The notes under the pieces: generated by a model | The model's database searches: none | Seen by the model: the letters and a program-made list of their open reading frames with translations, nothing else | What the model was told of the DNA's origin: nothing | Source: Marinobacterium weihaiense | GTDB taxonomy: Bacteria > Pseudomonadota > Gammaproteobacteria > Pseudomonadales > Balneatricaceae | Assembly: GCF_019061305.1 (NCBI RefSeq) | Contig: NZ_JAHQZT010000004.1 | Span: 144,818 to 208,817, forward strand | DNA: 64,000 bases | Direction of reading: 5' to 3' | Translations under genes and position numbers: made by a program | In this document: piece by piece, positions 1-8,348 of the stretch | Position numbering within the stretch: the first letter of the stretch is position 1 | How the letters are laid out: every line of letters begins with the position of its first letter

Positions 1-805
1 GGCGGTTCTGGCGCTGCAGGCTTTTGGCCAGCCATTGGGCCTTGTCGCGGGTGTTGGTGAAAATAATGGCCTTGTCGTACTGCTCATGTGCCAGCAGCCA
101 CTCGACCAGGCGCTCCTTGTGCTTGTCGTCATCGGCCAGAATGATCTGCTGGCGAATGCGCTCCTGTGCGTTCTGCGGCGTGTTGAGCAGCAGTTCCTTC
201 GGTTCGTTGAGCACCTGCGGCAGCAGGGCGCGTACGCCGGGGTGGGTCAGGGTAGCGGAAAAGACCATTGACTGGCGTTCGGGACGGCAGATATCCACGA
301 TCGCCATCACCTCGTCGCGAAAGCCCATGTCGAGCATGCGGTCGGCTTCGTCCAGTACCAGGAATTCCAGGTCGTCAAAGTCCAGTGTCCGGCGCTCCAG
401 GTGCTCGGCCAGACGACCGGGGGTAGCCACCAGAATTTCAGGGTTCCTGCGGATTTCGGCCGCCTGCTCTTTGAAGCCGGTGCCGCCGCAGACGGTCATG
501 CAGCCGATGCGGGTAAAGGCGGCCATGGACTTGACGGCTTCGCACACCTGTTCGGCCAATTCACGGGTGGGGGTCAGGATCAGACCCCGGGTGCCGATAT
601 TGGGGGCAGGCCGGTCCAGAAAGTGCTGCAGCATGGGCACAACGAAGGCCAGCGTCTTGCCGCTGCCGGTTTCGGCACCCACCATCAGGTCATGTCCTTC
701 CATGGCCGGTGGCAGGGCGGCTTGCTGTACCGGTGTCGGTTGGGTAAAGCCCAGTTGGTCGATCGCCTTGAGCAGGCGGTCATGAAGCATCAGGTCTGCA
801 AACAC
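1..805 (-). CDS. DEAD-box ATP-dependent RNA helicase (SrmB-like), 3' end outside window
   Basis: Cytoplasmic ATP-dependent RNA helicase; only the first 268 residues lie in the window, and the gene runs off the left edge. Seen: the Q-motif region (PTPVQ, about residues 23-27), Walker A AETGSGKT (44-51), PTRELA (79-84), DEAD (152-155) and SAT (183-185), all intact. So helicase domain 1 is complete and domain 2 has just begun. The start is taken as GTG at 805, giving MFADLMLHDR, the usual opening of this subfamily; an in-frame ATG lies five codons inside with no better ribosome site. It is divergent from the peroxiredoxin gene. Relatives act in ribosome assembly or cold adaptation; which applies here cannot be told without the C-terminal tail. 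Confidence 0.93.
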   Translation of the reverse strand, partial: MFADLMLHDRLLKAIDQLGFTQPTPVQQAALPPAMEGHDLMVGAETGSGKTLAFVVPMLQHFLDRPAPNIGTRGLILTPTRELAEQVCEAVKSMAAFTRIGCMTVCGGTGFKEQAAEIRRNPEILVATPGRLAEHLERRTLDFDDLEFLVLDEADRMLDMGFRDEVMAIVDICRPERQSMVFSATLTHPGVRALLPQVLNEPKELLLNTPQNAQERIRQQIILADDDKHKERLVEWLLAHEQYDKAIIFTNTRDKAQWLAKSLQRQNR

Positions 806-1122
806 GTACTTTCACTCGCTTGAAATCAGATGCGCCTATGCTAGCAGAAAAGCGCGGCGCTGACTGCGCAGGGTCAAAAAATGAACGCAGCGGGCCAAGC
901 CAGTCGCCATGCTGCCTGAGCGGCATTGGCGGAGGCTTGTCCATGGAGTTGTCCACATAATCTGTGCATAGTTTGAAGCGGGCAGACCAGGTATGGTCGG
1001 CTCGGGAAAGAAGGTGTTATTGATAGTTATTTGCTATCAATTTGGTTTAAATAGTTGATTGTATTTATTCACGCTGTGCTGGCATCCTGAATGCAATCTC
1101 ATTCATGACAGGAGCCTCAACC
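806..1122. other. Divergent intergenic region, helicase / peroxiredoxin
   Basis: About 320 bases between two divergent genes. The half nearest the peroxiredoxin gene turns clearly AT-rich (about 1016-1072) and holds the OxyR-like box listed separately. A good ribosome site (AGGAG) ends eight bases before the ATG at 1123. I see no convincing coding sequence, RNA gene or terminator in the remainder. Confidence 0.6.
1019..1041 (+). promoter_or_regulatory. Putative OxyR-type operator
   Basis: A perfect inverted repeat ATTGATAG / CTATCAAT with a 7-base spacer. Its core, ATAG-N7-CTAT, is the known OxyR half-site pattern (ATAGntnnnanCTAT), lacking only the inner A. It lies about 85 bases upstream of a peroxide-scavenging gene, where OxyR would be expected. 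A second, poorer ATAG element begins at 1051, so the usual tandem 22-base spacing of a full OxyR site is not cleanly present. The assignment is inference. Confidence 0.5.
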
Positions 1123-1863
1123 ATGTCACACCCCCGCGAAGGACAGCCGGTCCCTCAGGTCACCTTTCATACCCGCATCAACAACAACTGGGTCGATGTC
1201 ACCACGGATGACCTGTTCCAGAACAAGACCGTGGTGCTCTTCTCGTTGCCGGGCGCTTTTACGCCGACCTGCTCGAGTACCCATCTGCCTCGTTACAACG
1301 AGCTGGCACCGGTACTCAAGGCCAATGGCGTCGACAGCATCATCTGCCTGTCGGTTAATGACCCCTTCGTGATGGACGCCTGGGCACAGGATCTGCACGC
1401 GGAGAATATCTACATGCTGCCCGATGGCAATGCCGATTTTACCGAGGGCATGGATATGCTGGTGGACAAGCATGAACTCGGCTTCGGCAAGCGCAGCTGG
1501 CGCTACGCCATGTTGGTGAAAAACGGCGTGGTGGAAAAAATGTTCGTGGAGCCGAACAAGCCGGGCGACCCCTTTGAAGTGTCCGATGCCGACACCATGC
1601 TCAATTACATCAACCCCCAGGCCAAGTGCCCTCACCGCATTACCCTGATCAGCAAGCCGGGCTGCGCCCACTGTGTACGGGCCAAGCAGGCGCTGACAGA
1701 CAGGGGCATGAAGTTCGAAACCATCGAGCTGGGCAGCCACGGCGTCAGCTTTTCGACTCTGAACGCCCTGACCGGCCGTGGCACGACGCCACAGGTATTC
1801 GTGGACGGGGAGTTGATCGGGACCGCGGATGAACTGGAAGCCTGGCTGGCGCGCCTGGGCTGA
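1123..1863 (+). CDS. Hybrid peroxiredoxin-glutaredoxin (Prx5-Grx fusion)
   Basis: Thiol peroxidase carrying its own glutaredoxin domain; reduces H2O2 and alkyl hydroperoxides with glutathione as electron donor, in the cytoplasm. Seen in 246 residues: an N-terminal Prx5-type domain with peroxidatic Cys50 in PGAFTPTC, then from about residue 170 a glutaredoxin domain with the redox pair Cys181-Ala-His-Cys184 and the TTPQVF cis-proline motif (221-226). The order and length match the Haemophilus-type hybrid enzyme. ATG 1123 is chosen over an in-frame ATG at 1105 because AGGAG sits just before it. An OxyR-like box lies upstream and an intrinsic terminator follows, so it is probably monocistronic and peroxide-induced. 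Confidence 0.95.
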   Translation: MSHPREGQPVPQVTFHTRINNNWVDVTTDDLFQNKTVVLFSLPGAFTPTCSSTHLPRYNELAPVLKANGVDSIICLSVNDPFVMDAWAQDLHAENIYMLPDGNADFTEGMDMLVDKHELGFGKRSWRYAMLVKNGVVEKMFVEPNKPGDPFEVSDADTMLNYINPQAKCPHRITLISKPGCAHCVRAKQALTDRGMKFETIELGSHGVSFSTLNALTGRGTTPQVFVDGELIGTADELEAWLARLG

Positions 1864-1884
1864 ACTTGTCCTGCAGTTCACTGA

Positions 1885-1916
1885 CAAAAAACCGGAGCCT
1901 GGCTCCGGTTTTTTTG
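1885..1916 (+). terminator. Intrinsic terminator after the peroxiredoxin-glutaredoxin gene
   Basis: Nine-base perfect stem (ACCGGAGCC / GGCTCCGGT, 1891-1909), drawn with a minimal loop, flanked by a run of A on the left and seven T on the right. It begins about 25 bases after the stop codon and would work in both directions. Confidence 0.9.
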
Positions 1917-2013
1917 TGCCTTGCCGGGGAAACCGGACACAGACAGCCGAAAACCTGCTTGCTACATTACTTTCACGGCTGCCTGGTGGACGACCAACTT
2001 GTACGGAGACACC

Positions 2014-2499
2014 ATGTTCGTATATTTCAACAAGGGGCGGGCGCTGCTGCTGCTCGGACTGATGCTGCTTGCCGGCTGTAGCTCGACCTCGTCGACTCGT
2101 TATGCCCCGGCGGCGGTGGATGATCCGGTGCGCAATCGTCTGCTGATCAGCTATTCGCAATGGGCCGGGACCCCGTACCGTTATGGCGGCGATGACCGCC
2201 GGGGCGTCGATTGTTCGGGGTTTATCCAGCAGGTGTATCGGCAACTGGACGGACGCCAGCTGCCGCGAACCACTGAAGCCCAGGCGCGGCTCGGCGACAG
2301 GGTCGCGCGCGACCGCTTGCGGCCGGCCGACCTGGTGTTCTTTCGAACCGGCTGGAAGCAGCGCCATGCCGGCATTTATCTGGGAGGTGGTGAATTCATG
2401 CATGCCTCTACCAGTCGCGGGGTCATGATTTCGCGTCTGGACAACCCTTACTGGGAAGGCAGCTGGTGGATGGCGCGGCGTTTGCCCGCTGACCGCTGA
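2014..2499 (+). CDS. NlpC/P60 family cysteine peptidase lipoprotein
   Basis: Predicted lipid-anchored peptidoglycan hydrolase cutting within or between stem peptides. The 161-residue product has a signal peptide with lipobox LLAGC (Cys22), a short Ser/Thr-rich linker and an NlpC/P60 domain: YRYGGDDRRGVDCSGF with nucleophile Cys67, His118 in RHAGIYLGGG, and His130 nearby. ATG 2014 is chosen because GGAG lies just ahead and the signal peptide starts there; an upstream in-frame ATG at 1921 would add a non-signal-like extension across the terminator. It is close in size to E. coli MepS and NlpC, but I cannot separate those subfamilies. No obvious operon partner. Confidence 0.9.
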   Translation: MFVYFNKGRALLLLGLMLLAGCSSTSSTRYAPAAVDDPVRNRLLISYSQWAGTPYRYGGDDRRGVDCSGFIQQVYRQLDGRQLPRTTEAQARLGDRVARDRLRPADLVFFRTGWKQRHAGIYLGGGEFMHASTSRGVMISRLDNPYWEGSWWMARRLPADR

Positions 2500-2940
2500 A
2501 GCAGGTTATCAACAGTGTAGGCACGGTAGGCCAAGCACTGAATTGGAGCAGTCGCGAAAATGTGGATGAACCGGCTTGATTATTTTGTTTTTCGGCCAGT
2601 TTGATGAATATTTGATCGGTCGCTTGGGGTTGACAAAAAGTCATGATTCAAAATTATCACCTGGACGTATAAGAAATGTACGACTTTTAAATTTTCTTTA
2701 AAATCAATATTTTATCAGATAGCTCTTAATGCTTTCCAAAACTTATCCTGTGGTTTATGCACAGAATGTGTGGGCAAAATACTTCGGGTTTTCAACAGCC
2801 GTGATCTCGGCGTCATCGTGTGGGCAATTGTGTGGGCAGGTTGATTTAGGCACCGGTTGGATTGTTCGTCGAGCTACTACCGCAGGTTTCGTCATGGCCC
2901 CTTTGAGGTAAACTGTTGCGCCATGACAAAGGAGAAGTGC
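2500..2940. other. AT-rich intergenic region with short repeats
   Basis: About 440 bases between the NlpC/P60 gene and the binding-protein lipoprotein. The segment 2575-2765 is much richer in A+T than its surroundings. It contains a candidate promoter (2630-2657), an inverted repeat CTGTG-N7-CACAG (2748-2764), and three direct copies of YGTGTGGGCA at 2767, 2817 and 2829. Short open frames inside show no ribosome site or family resemblance, so I call no gene. A long leader or a small RNA is possible but not shown. Confidence 0.5.
2630..2657 (+). promoter_or_regulatory. Candidate sigma-70 promoter in the AT-rich spacer
   Basis: A consensus TTGACA at 2630-2635, a 16-base spacer, then AATTAT at 2652-2657 (four of six matches to the -10 consensus). 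It points toward the binding-protein/GGDEF-EAL pair but lies about 280 bases ahead of it, which would leave a long leader. Confidence 0.35.
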
Positions 2941-3894
2941 ATGAATGCTATCAGGCGGAGATGCCTGGCCTTGTGTGTATTGGCAGCTGTGCTGGCCGGA
3001 TGCCTGTCGGCACCCGCGCCGGTTTTGAAGCTGGGAACCAATGTCTGGCCCGGTTACGAGCCTCTCTATCTGGCCCGGGAGCAGGGGGTGCTGGATGCCC
3101 GTCAAGTGGGCCTGGTGGAGCTGTTATCGGCCAGCGAAGTGATGCGGGCGTATCGCAACGGTGCCATCGATGCGGCGGCCCTGACGCTGGACGAAGTGAT
3201 TACGCTGCGTGAAATGGGTATGCGACCGGTGATTGTTCAGGTTGCCGATATTTCCGCCGGGGCGGATGTCATCCTGGCCCGGCCGGGGCTCACCCGGGTC
3301 GAGGACTTAAGAGGACGGCGCGTCGGTGTCGAGGGTACCGCGTTGGGGGCTTACATGCTGTCACGGGCCTTGACGCTGAACGGCATGAATTTGAACGATG
3401 TCACGCCGGTGCAGCTTGAAGTTCACGAGCATCAACAGGCCTTTGTCAGCGGCAGTGTGGATGCCGTGGTAACCTTCGATCCGGTACGCAGTCAATTGCT
3501 GGAGGCCGGTGCTGTGCCGGTATTTGATTCCAGCCAGATCCCCGGTGAAATCGTCGATGTACTGGTGGTGCGTGAACAGTTGCTGCACAGTCACCATGCC
3601 CAGATCCAGCACCTGATTCAAGCTTGGCAGGCAAGCCTGGTGCGTCTCAAGGCGGATCCTGAAGCGGCGGCACGCATTATGGCAACGCGCCTGAAGCTGC
3701 CACCTGATGAAGTACTGCAGGGCCTGGGGCAACTTGAAATGCCGGGTGGGGACGCCAGTGCAGCACTGATGATTGGCGCGCCGCCCGTCTTGATGCAGCA
3801 GGCCGATCGGCTGGCATCGCTCATGCGTGAGCATGGCCTGATTCAGCAACAACCCGACCTGGAGGGGCTGATCTACAGCCGGTATCCCGATTGA
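2941..3894 (+). CDS. Periplasmic substrate-binding lipoprotein (NMT1/SsuA-like)
   Basis: Looks like the solute-binding part of an ABC importer of the nitrate/sulfonate/thiamine-precursor class. The 317-residue product has a signal peptide with lipobox VLAGC (Cys21) and then a typical type II binding fold opening KLGTNVWPGYEPLYLAREQG. Conserved-looking blocks include LSASEVMRAYRNGAIDAAALTLDE and the RVGVEGTALGAYMLSRAL hinge. ATG 2941 is preceded by AAGGAG; a short in-frame upstream extension lacks one. No permease or ATPase gene is adjacent. The stop codon instead overlaps the start of a PAS-GGDEF-EAL sensor, suggesting that this protein delivers ligand information to that sensor rather than feeding a transporter. 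The ligand is unknown. Confidence 0.85.
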   Translation: MNAIRRRCLALCVLAAVLAGCLSAPAPVLKLGTNVWPGYEPLYLAREQGVLDARQVGLVELLSASEVMRAYRNGAIDAAALTLDEVITLREMGMRPVIVQVADISAGADVILARPGLTRVEDLRGRRVGVEGTALGAYMLSRALTLNGMNLNDVTPVQLEVHEHQQAFVSGSVDAVVTFDPVRSQLLEAGAVPVFDSSQIPGEIVDVLVVREQLLHSHHAQIQHLIQAWQASLVRLKADPEAAARIMATRLKLPPDEVLQGLGQLEMPGGDASAALMIGAPPVLMQQADRLASLMREHGLIQQQPDLEGLIYSRYPD

Positions 3895-6686
3895 TGAGGT
3901 TCATGACAACTGTTCCGTTGCGCCGCCTGGTGCCCGTCACCATACTGGCCTTTGCACTGCTGACATTGGTCCTGGCATTTGTGGTGATCAAGCCCTATGT
4001 GGGCACGCTGTTGTATTCCAATCTTGAATCCGGCCTCAAATCGACCCTGAATCGGCTGCAGGGTGCCAGTGAATACATGCTTAGCAAGGGGGATCTGGAA
4101 GGACTGCGGCGTGAAGTGGCGGCGACCAGCGCTAACAGCGAGGTCAAGCACCTGCTGGTGGCGGATGCCGCAGGTCGGGTGCTGGCGGCCAGCCGGCTAA
4201 GCCATGTGGGCCAGCCGCTGGCCGCATTGCCCCTGCATGTGGATTGGCAGGTCATCAATCGCGGGGCACGTAGTTGGATGCCGGTATACAGACACGAAGA
4301 TCAGGGCGAGAACACTATCTACGGTGTGGCACCATTCATCTATCCTGACCCTGAAAGCGGCTTCCGTGACCGCCGTGGGGTCGTATTGGTCGAGGTTGAT
4401 ATTGACCGTACCCTGAGTCAGATGTACTACCGCCTGGACCAGCTGTTCCTGTGGGTCAGTGTGGCGGTTATCGTGATGGCCGCTTTGGCTTGGTTACTGC
4501 TGGAGCGTGCCGTCAGTCGGCGTCTGCTGCGCATTACTCAGACCGTTCAGGGGCTGGCAGCCGATGACCTGAGTTGCCGGACAGGGCTGCAGGGGCAGGA
4601 TGAGCTCAGTCAGATCGGCCAGACTCTGGACCGGATGGCGCAGCACCTGGAGCAGAACCGGCACCAGCTGCTACAGACCAACCGACAGATGGAAAATATC
4701 CTGCGCTTCATTCCCTCGATGGTGTACATCAAGGACCCCGACGGCTGTTACCGCTTGGTTAACGAACGTTTCATCCAAGTGCTGGGGGAGCCGGATGCGA
4801 ATGGCAGTACCGTATTTGACCTGTTGCCCCAGCCCTATGCGGCTGACATCGCGGCGCGGGACGAGGACGTACTGCACACTGGTCGGGCGCATCAGTTTCA
4901 GATCAGTTTTCCGGTACAGGGTGAGCTGCACAACTGGTTCATGGTGAAGTTTCCGCTGGTGGACGAGCATGGTGGGGTCTATGCAATTTGCACCGTAGCC
5001 ACGGATGTAACCGAGCAGGAACGCAACGAGAACCTGGCCCGGATTGCCCAGCGTATTTTTGAACACACGGCCGAGGGCATCATGATCACGGATGCGGATA
5101 ACCGCATCGTGGACGTCAACCAGTCACTGATCACCATGACCGGGTACCGGCGCGAGCAGCTGCTGGGGCAGTCGCCGGCCATGCACAAGTCCGGTCAGCA
5201 GAGCAGCCGTTTTTATGCCCAGATGTGGGAGGCGCTCAACACCCGGGGCAAGTGGAGCGGGGAGTTGGTGAACAGGCGTGCGGACGGCCGCTGCTATCCG
5301 GTACGCCTGTCACTCAATACCATCACCAACCGTCAAGGCGAGCTCGATGGCTACTTCGGCATTTTCCAGGACATCACCGAAGAGAAGCGTTCCCAGCAGG
5401 ACCTGCACCAATTGGCCTACCATGACATCCTGACCGGGTTGTACAACCGTACCGAGTTCATGCGTGTAGTGGACGCCGCGGTGGACAGTGGTGCGCGTTA
5501 TCAGCAGCACTTTGGGCTGCTGTTCATCGACCTGGATCTGTTCAAGGAGGTCAATGACAGCTTCGGTCATGCCGCCGGCGATCGGCTGTTGTGTGAAGTG
5601 GCCCAGCGTCTGCGCGGTTGCCTGCGGGATTCCGATCGGGCGTTCCGACTGGGCGGGGACGAGTTTACGGTCATGTTGCCGGCTGTGCAGGATGACAGTG
5701 ATATGACGGCCGTAGCCGAAAAACTGATCAAGCGCCTGAAAGCGCCGTTCATTGTCGATGGCCAGATCCTGTATATCGGCTGCAGTATCGGCCTGGTCAG
5801 TTACCCTCGTGATGGCGTCGACCGGGACACATTACTGGGACATGCCGATGCGGCGATGTACTTTGCCAAGGAGCAGGGGCGCGGCCGGTATGCGTTTTTC
5901 GACCCGCAGATCAATGCCCGCAACCAGCGCACCATGAAGATCAAGACTGGCCTGAATCAGGCGCTGGCGCGTAACGAGCTGAGTCTGGTGTATCAGCCGC
6001 GGGTGCTGGCGGATACGGAGCAGGTGACCGGCTATGAAGCCCTGCTGCGCTGGCACAGCCAAGAGCTGGGTGCCGTGTCACCGGCCGAGTTCATCCCCGT
6101 GGCCGAAACGACCGGCATTCTGGAGCAGATGACCGAGTGGCTGTTGCAGCGGGTGGTGGACGATCTCGGCAGCGCGGTACTGGGCGGCAAGCAGATCAGC
6201 GTTAACCTGTCGCCGCGGCAGTTCCAGACCGGTAACTGGGCCGATACGCTGCGCAGGACCATCGAACAGCACCGGCTGCAGCCGGAGCAGCTGTGTATCG
6301 AAGTGACGGAGAGTGCGCTGGTGGAAAACTTCCAGGCCACGGCACACCAGCTGGAAGAGGTGCAGGCGTTGGGTGTGGAGGTGGCCATCGACGATTTCGG
6401 TACCGGTTACTCGTCGCTTGAGTACCTCAAGCGGCTGCCGATCGACTACCTCAAGATCGATCGCTCCTTTGTCAGCGACATCGAAACCGATGCCGATGAT
6501 CGGGTCATCGTGGAGACCATTATCGTGCTGGCGCATTCATTAGGGCTGCAGGTGGTCGCCGAAGGGGTGGAGACCCGTGCCCAGGCCGACTTCCTGCGCG
6601 CACGCGGTTGTGACGAGTTGCAGGGCTATCTGTTCTCGGCACCGCGCCCGCTGTCCGAATTGGGTGTACAACAGGTAAAAAATTAA
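3894..6686 (+). CDS. Membrane sensor HAMP-PAS-PAS-GGDEF-EAL
   Basis: Inner-membrane c-di-GMP turnover protein of 930 residues. Seen in order: membrane segment about 10-32, periplasmic sensor about 33-182, second membrane segment about 183-203, HAMP about 203-257, two PAS domains (about 265-385 and 390-510), GGDEF about 515-670 and EAL about 690-925. The cyclase motif RLGGDEF (GGDEF at 587-591) and its upstream inhibitory-site motif RDSD are intact. The phosphodiesterase residues are also intact: EALLRW (715), [21 protein letters not shown] and AEGVE. Both activities are therefore plausible. The start (ATG 3894) overlaps the stop of the upstream binding protein by one base; ATG 3903 is an alternative. 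The pair is probably co-translated, with ligand-bound binding protein sensed in the periplasm. Confidence 0.93.
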   Translation: MRFMTTVPLRRLVPVTILAFALLTLVLAFVVIKPYVGTLLYSNLESGLKSTLNRLQGASEYMLSKGDLEGLRREVAATSANSEVKHLLVADAAGRVLAASRLSHVGQPLAALPLHVDWQVINRGARSWMPVYRHEDQGENTIYGVAPFIYPDPESGFRDRRGVVLVEVDIDRTLSQMYYRLDQLFLWVSVAVIVMAALAWLLLERAVSRRLLRITQTVQGLAADDLSCRTGLQGQDELSQIGQTLDRMAQHLEQNRHQLLQTNRQMENILRFIPSMVYIKDPDGCYRLVNERFIQVLGEPDANGSTVFDLLPQPYAADIAARDEDVLHTGRAHQFQISFPVQGELHNWFMVKFPLVDEHGGVYAICTVATDVTEQERNENLARIAQRIFEHTAEGIMITDADNRIVDVNQSLITMTGYRREQLLGQSPAMHKSGQQSSRFYAQMWEALNTRGKWSGELVNRRADGRCYPVRLSLNTITNRQGELDGYFGIFQDITEEKRSQQDLHQLAYHDILTGLYNRTEFMRVVDAAVDSGARYQQHFGLLFIDLDLFKEVNDSFGHAAGDRLLCEVAQRLRGCLRDSDRAFRLGGDEFTVMLPAVQDDSDMTAVAEKLIKRLKAPFIVDGQILYIGCSIGLVSYPRDGVDRDTLLGHADAAMYFAKEQGRGRYAFFDPQINARNQRTMKIKTGLNQALARNELSLVYQPRVLADTEQVTGYEALLRWHSQELGAVSPAEFIPVAETTGILEQMTEWLLQRVVDDLGSAVLGGKQISVNLSPRQFQTGNWADTLRRTIEQHRLQPEQLCIEVTESALVENFQATAHQLEEVQALGVEVAIDDFGTGYSSLEYLKRLPIDYLKIDRSFVSDIETDADDRVIVETIIVLAHSLGLQVVAEGVETRAQADFLRARGCDELQGYLFSAPRPLSELGVQQVKN

Positions 6687-6725
6687 CCATTTCAGCCAAT
6701 TATGCAATTTTTTTGGCAAGGGGTG

Positions 6726-6753
6726 TTGACAGGAAATCTTTAGGCGGTAGAAT
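6726..6753 (+). promoter_or_regulatory. Promoter of the tRNA cluster
   Basis: TTGACA (6726-6731), 16-base spacer, TAGAAT (6748-6753), followed by a GC-rich discriminator (CTGCGCCC) typical of stringently controlled stable-RNA promoters. It lies 15 bases before the first tRNA. Confidence 0.8.
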
Positions 6754-6768
6754 CTGCGCCCATCCTTT

Positions 6769-6856
6769 GGAGGGGTGGCTGAGTGGTCGAAAGCACCGGT
6801 CTTGAAAACCGACGAGTCGAGAGGCTCCCAGGGTTCGAATCCCTGCCCCTCCGCCA
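6769..6856 (+). tRNA. tRNA-Ser (anticodon UGA)
   Basis: An 88-base tRNA with encoded CCA end. The acceptor stem GGAGGGG pairs with CCCCTCC, the anticodon loop reads CTTGAAA giving UGA, a long variable arm (class II, as serine tRNAs have) follows, and the T arm is GGTTCGAATCC. First gene of a four-tRNA cluster. Confidence 0.97.
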
Positions 6857-6879
6857 CTAAGGATGATGATTTGGACAGT

Positions 6880-6955
6880 TCCTCGATAGCTCAGTTGGTA
6901 GAGCAGTAGACTGTTAATCTATTGGTCGCTGGTTCGAGTCCAGCTCGAGGAGCCA
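6880..6955 (+). tRNA. tRNA-Asn (anticodon GUU)
   Basis: A 76-base tRNA with encoded CCA. The acceptor stem TCCTCGA pairs with TCGAGGA, the anticodon loop is CTGTTAA giving GUU, and the T arm contains GGTTCGAGTCC. It is 23 bases after tRNA-Ser and probably in the same transcript. Confidence 0.97.
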
Positions 6956-6998
6956 AATCATAAAGCCTGGCCTGTTTGGCCTGGCACACGCAAAGAGC

Positions 6999-7074
6999 GG
7001 GTCGTTAGCTCAGTTGGTAGAGCAGTTGGCTTTTAACCAATTGGTCATAGGTTCGAGTCCTATACGACCCACCA
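6999..7074 (+). tRNA. tRNA-Lys (anticodon UUU), copy 1
   Basis: A 76-base tRNA with encoded CCA. The acceptor stem GGGTCGT pairs with ACGACCC and the anticodon loop CTTTTAA gives UUU. It closely resembles E. coli tRNA-Lys and is identical to the copy that follows 15 bases later. Confidence 0.97.
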
Positions 7075-7089
7075 CTCTTCGCAACCGGA

Positions 7090-7165
7090 GGGTCGTTAGC
7101 TCAGTTGGTAGAGCAGTTGGCTTTTAACCAATTGGTCATAGGTTCGAGTCCTATACGACCCACCA
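7090..7165 (+). tRNA. tRNA-Lys (anticodon UUU), copy 2
   Basis: Identical in all 76 bases to the copy at 6999-7074, separated from it by a 15-base spacer. This is a tandem duplication at the end of the cluster. A pyrimidine-rich stretch follows but I see no clean hairpin terminator. Confidence 0.97.
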
Positions 7166-7274
7166 TTTCCGGTTTCCTTTCCTGCATGTCTCCCGTACAG
7201 TCACCATCTTGAAGTGTACAGATCGCTATTGATCAATGATCGGCGTCCCTGCCGAGGCTTTGCGTTGCCGTCAT

Positions 7275-7772
7275 TCAGTAATCGATGGCGATGATTTCCA
7301 GCCAGAGTTCGTCCGCATCCGCCCGTTCGAGGCATACCTCGTCACCGACCTGTTTTTTCAGCAGCTGTCGTGCCAGCGGCGCGTCAATGCTGATATGCCC
7401 CTTGGCGGGATCGATTTCATCGCCACCGACGATGCGATAACGCCGTTCCTGGTCCTCTTCGCCCACCAGCGTGACCCAGGCACCAAAGAACACACGGCTT
7501 GGGTCATCCGGTACGCGGTCGACCACCTTGATGTGTTCCAGTCGCTTGGACAGGTAGCGCACCCGCCGGTCGATTTCACGCAGCTGTTTCTTGCCGTAGA
7601 TGTATTCCGCGTTCTCGGAGCGGTCGCCCTGGGCAGCGGCTTCCTTGACGGCCTGGGTGACCTCCGGGCGCTTGACCTTCCACAGGTACTTCAGTTCCTC
7701 GTTGAGGCGTTCATAGCCTTCCAGGGTGATATAGGGTGAGCTTTTCGGTTGTGGCGGTCGCCAGCGTCCCAT
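7275..7772 (-). CDS. greB: Transcription elongation factor GreB
   Basis: Cleavage factor that enters the RNA polymerase secondary channel and stimulates endonucleolytic release of backtracked RNA. The 165-residue product is full length. Seen: the N-terminal coiled coil starting [18 protein letters not shown], the acidic tip region ([20 protein letters not shown]) that marks GreB, and the C-terminal FKBP-like part containing [10 protein letters not shown] and the [18 protein letters not shown] segment. A GGAGG site precedes the ATG. It is convergent with the tRNA cluster and divergent from the next gene. Confidence 0.96.
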   Translation of the reverse strand: MGRWRPPQPKSSPYITLEGYERLNEELKYLWKVKRPEVTQAVKEAAAQGDRSENAEYIYGKKQLREIDRRVRYLSKRLEHIKVVDRVPDDPSRVFFGAWVTLVGEEDQERRYRIVGGDEIDPAKGHISIDAPLARQLLKKQVGDEVCLERADADELWLEIIAIDY

Positions 7773-7864
7773 GATGCACGTACCTCCGGCCTGTCTCGGG
7801 TAATGAAGAAAAGTGTAAAGAATTACAATCGGTTGCCGATATTACCAGCTCCAGCGGAGGTAAT

Positions 7865-8290
7865 ATGCAGACGGACAGTATTCAAACACGCATCGAGACC
7901 TATACGGCCTCACTGCCCACGGCGGTGCAGGCGCCCAATGGGGCCGAATTCGCGTTTCTGCTCAGCCTGATTGCTTCCAATCAGGAAATCTACCGTCCGG
8001 CTCCTCAGGCGGCGGCCGGTGCAGGCTTCGCGCTGCCCGAACCTGCCCTGAACTACCCCGATCCGGCGCAGCTGCATACGCCCACCGTTGTGGATCGCCT
8101 CAATCACTCGATCAACGACCCCATTCCCGGTGACTATGCCTTCATGGTCAGTCGACTGGATGTGCAGGCGCGTACCCCACGTGCCCAGGCCCTGGCATCC
8201 GACCGTTTCGAGCAGGTCGCCCTGTATGCGGCCAGCAATCTGGTCGACCAGATCGAAACCTCGCGCCAGAGTATCAGCGTCACAGCCTGA
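7865..8290 (+). CDS. Conserved-looking hypothetical protein, 141 aa
   Basis: I do not recognise the family. The 141-residue protein has no signal peptide and no membrane segment; it is rich in Ala, Gln and Pro, with a proline-rich middle (about residues 44-75). The end (AQALASDRFEQVALYAASNLVDQIETS) is probably helical. Evidence for a real gene is a strong GGAGG ribosome site five bases before the ATG and an AT-rich promoter-like stretch (about 7803-7845) in the gap from greB. The overlapping alternative frames look like shadows. Confidence 0.7.
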   Translation: MQTDSIQTRIETYTASLPTAVQAPNGAEFAFLLSLIASNQEIYRPAPQAAAGAGFALPEPALNYPDPAQLHTPTVVDRLNHSINDPIPGDYAFMVSRLDVQARTPRAQALASDRFEQVALYAASNLVDQIETSRQSISVTA

Positions 8291-8348
8291 CAGAAGCGTT
8301 CAAATATGCTCTCCTAGGCGTTTTTCAATTCGCCGGGATTCCTGTGGC

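Noticed and set aside
2729..2911. 60-residue frame in the AT-rich spacer
   Set aside because: No ribosome site, no recognisable motif, and a Cys/Ser composition that looks random.
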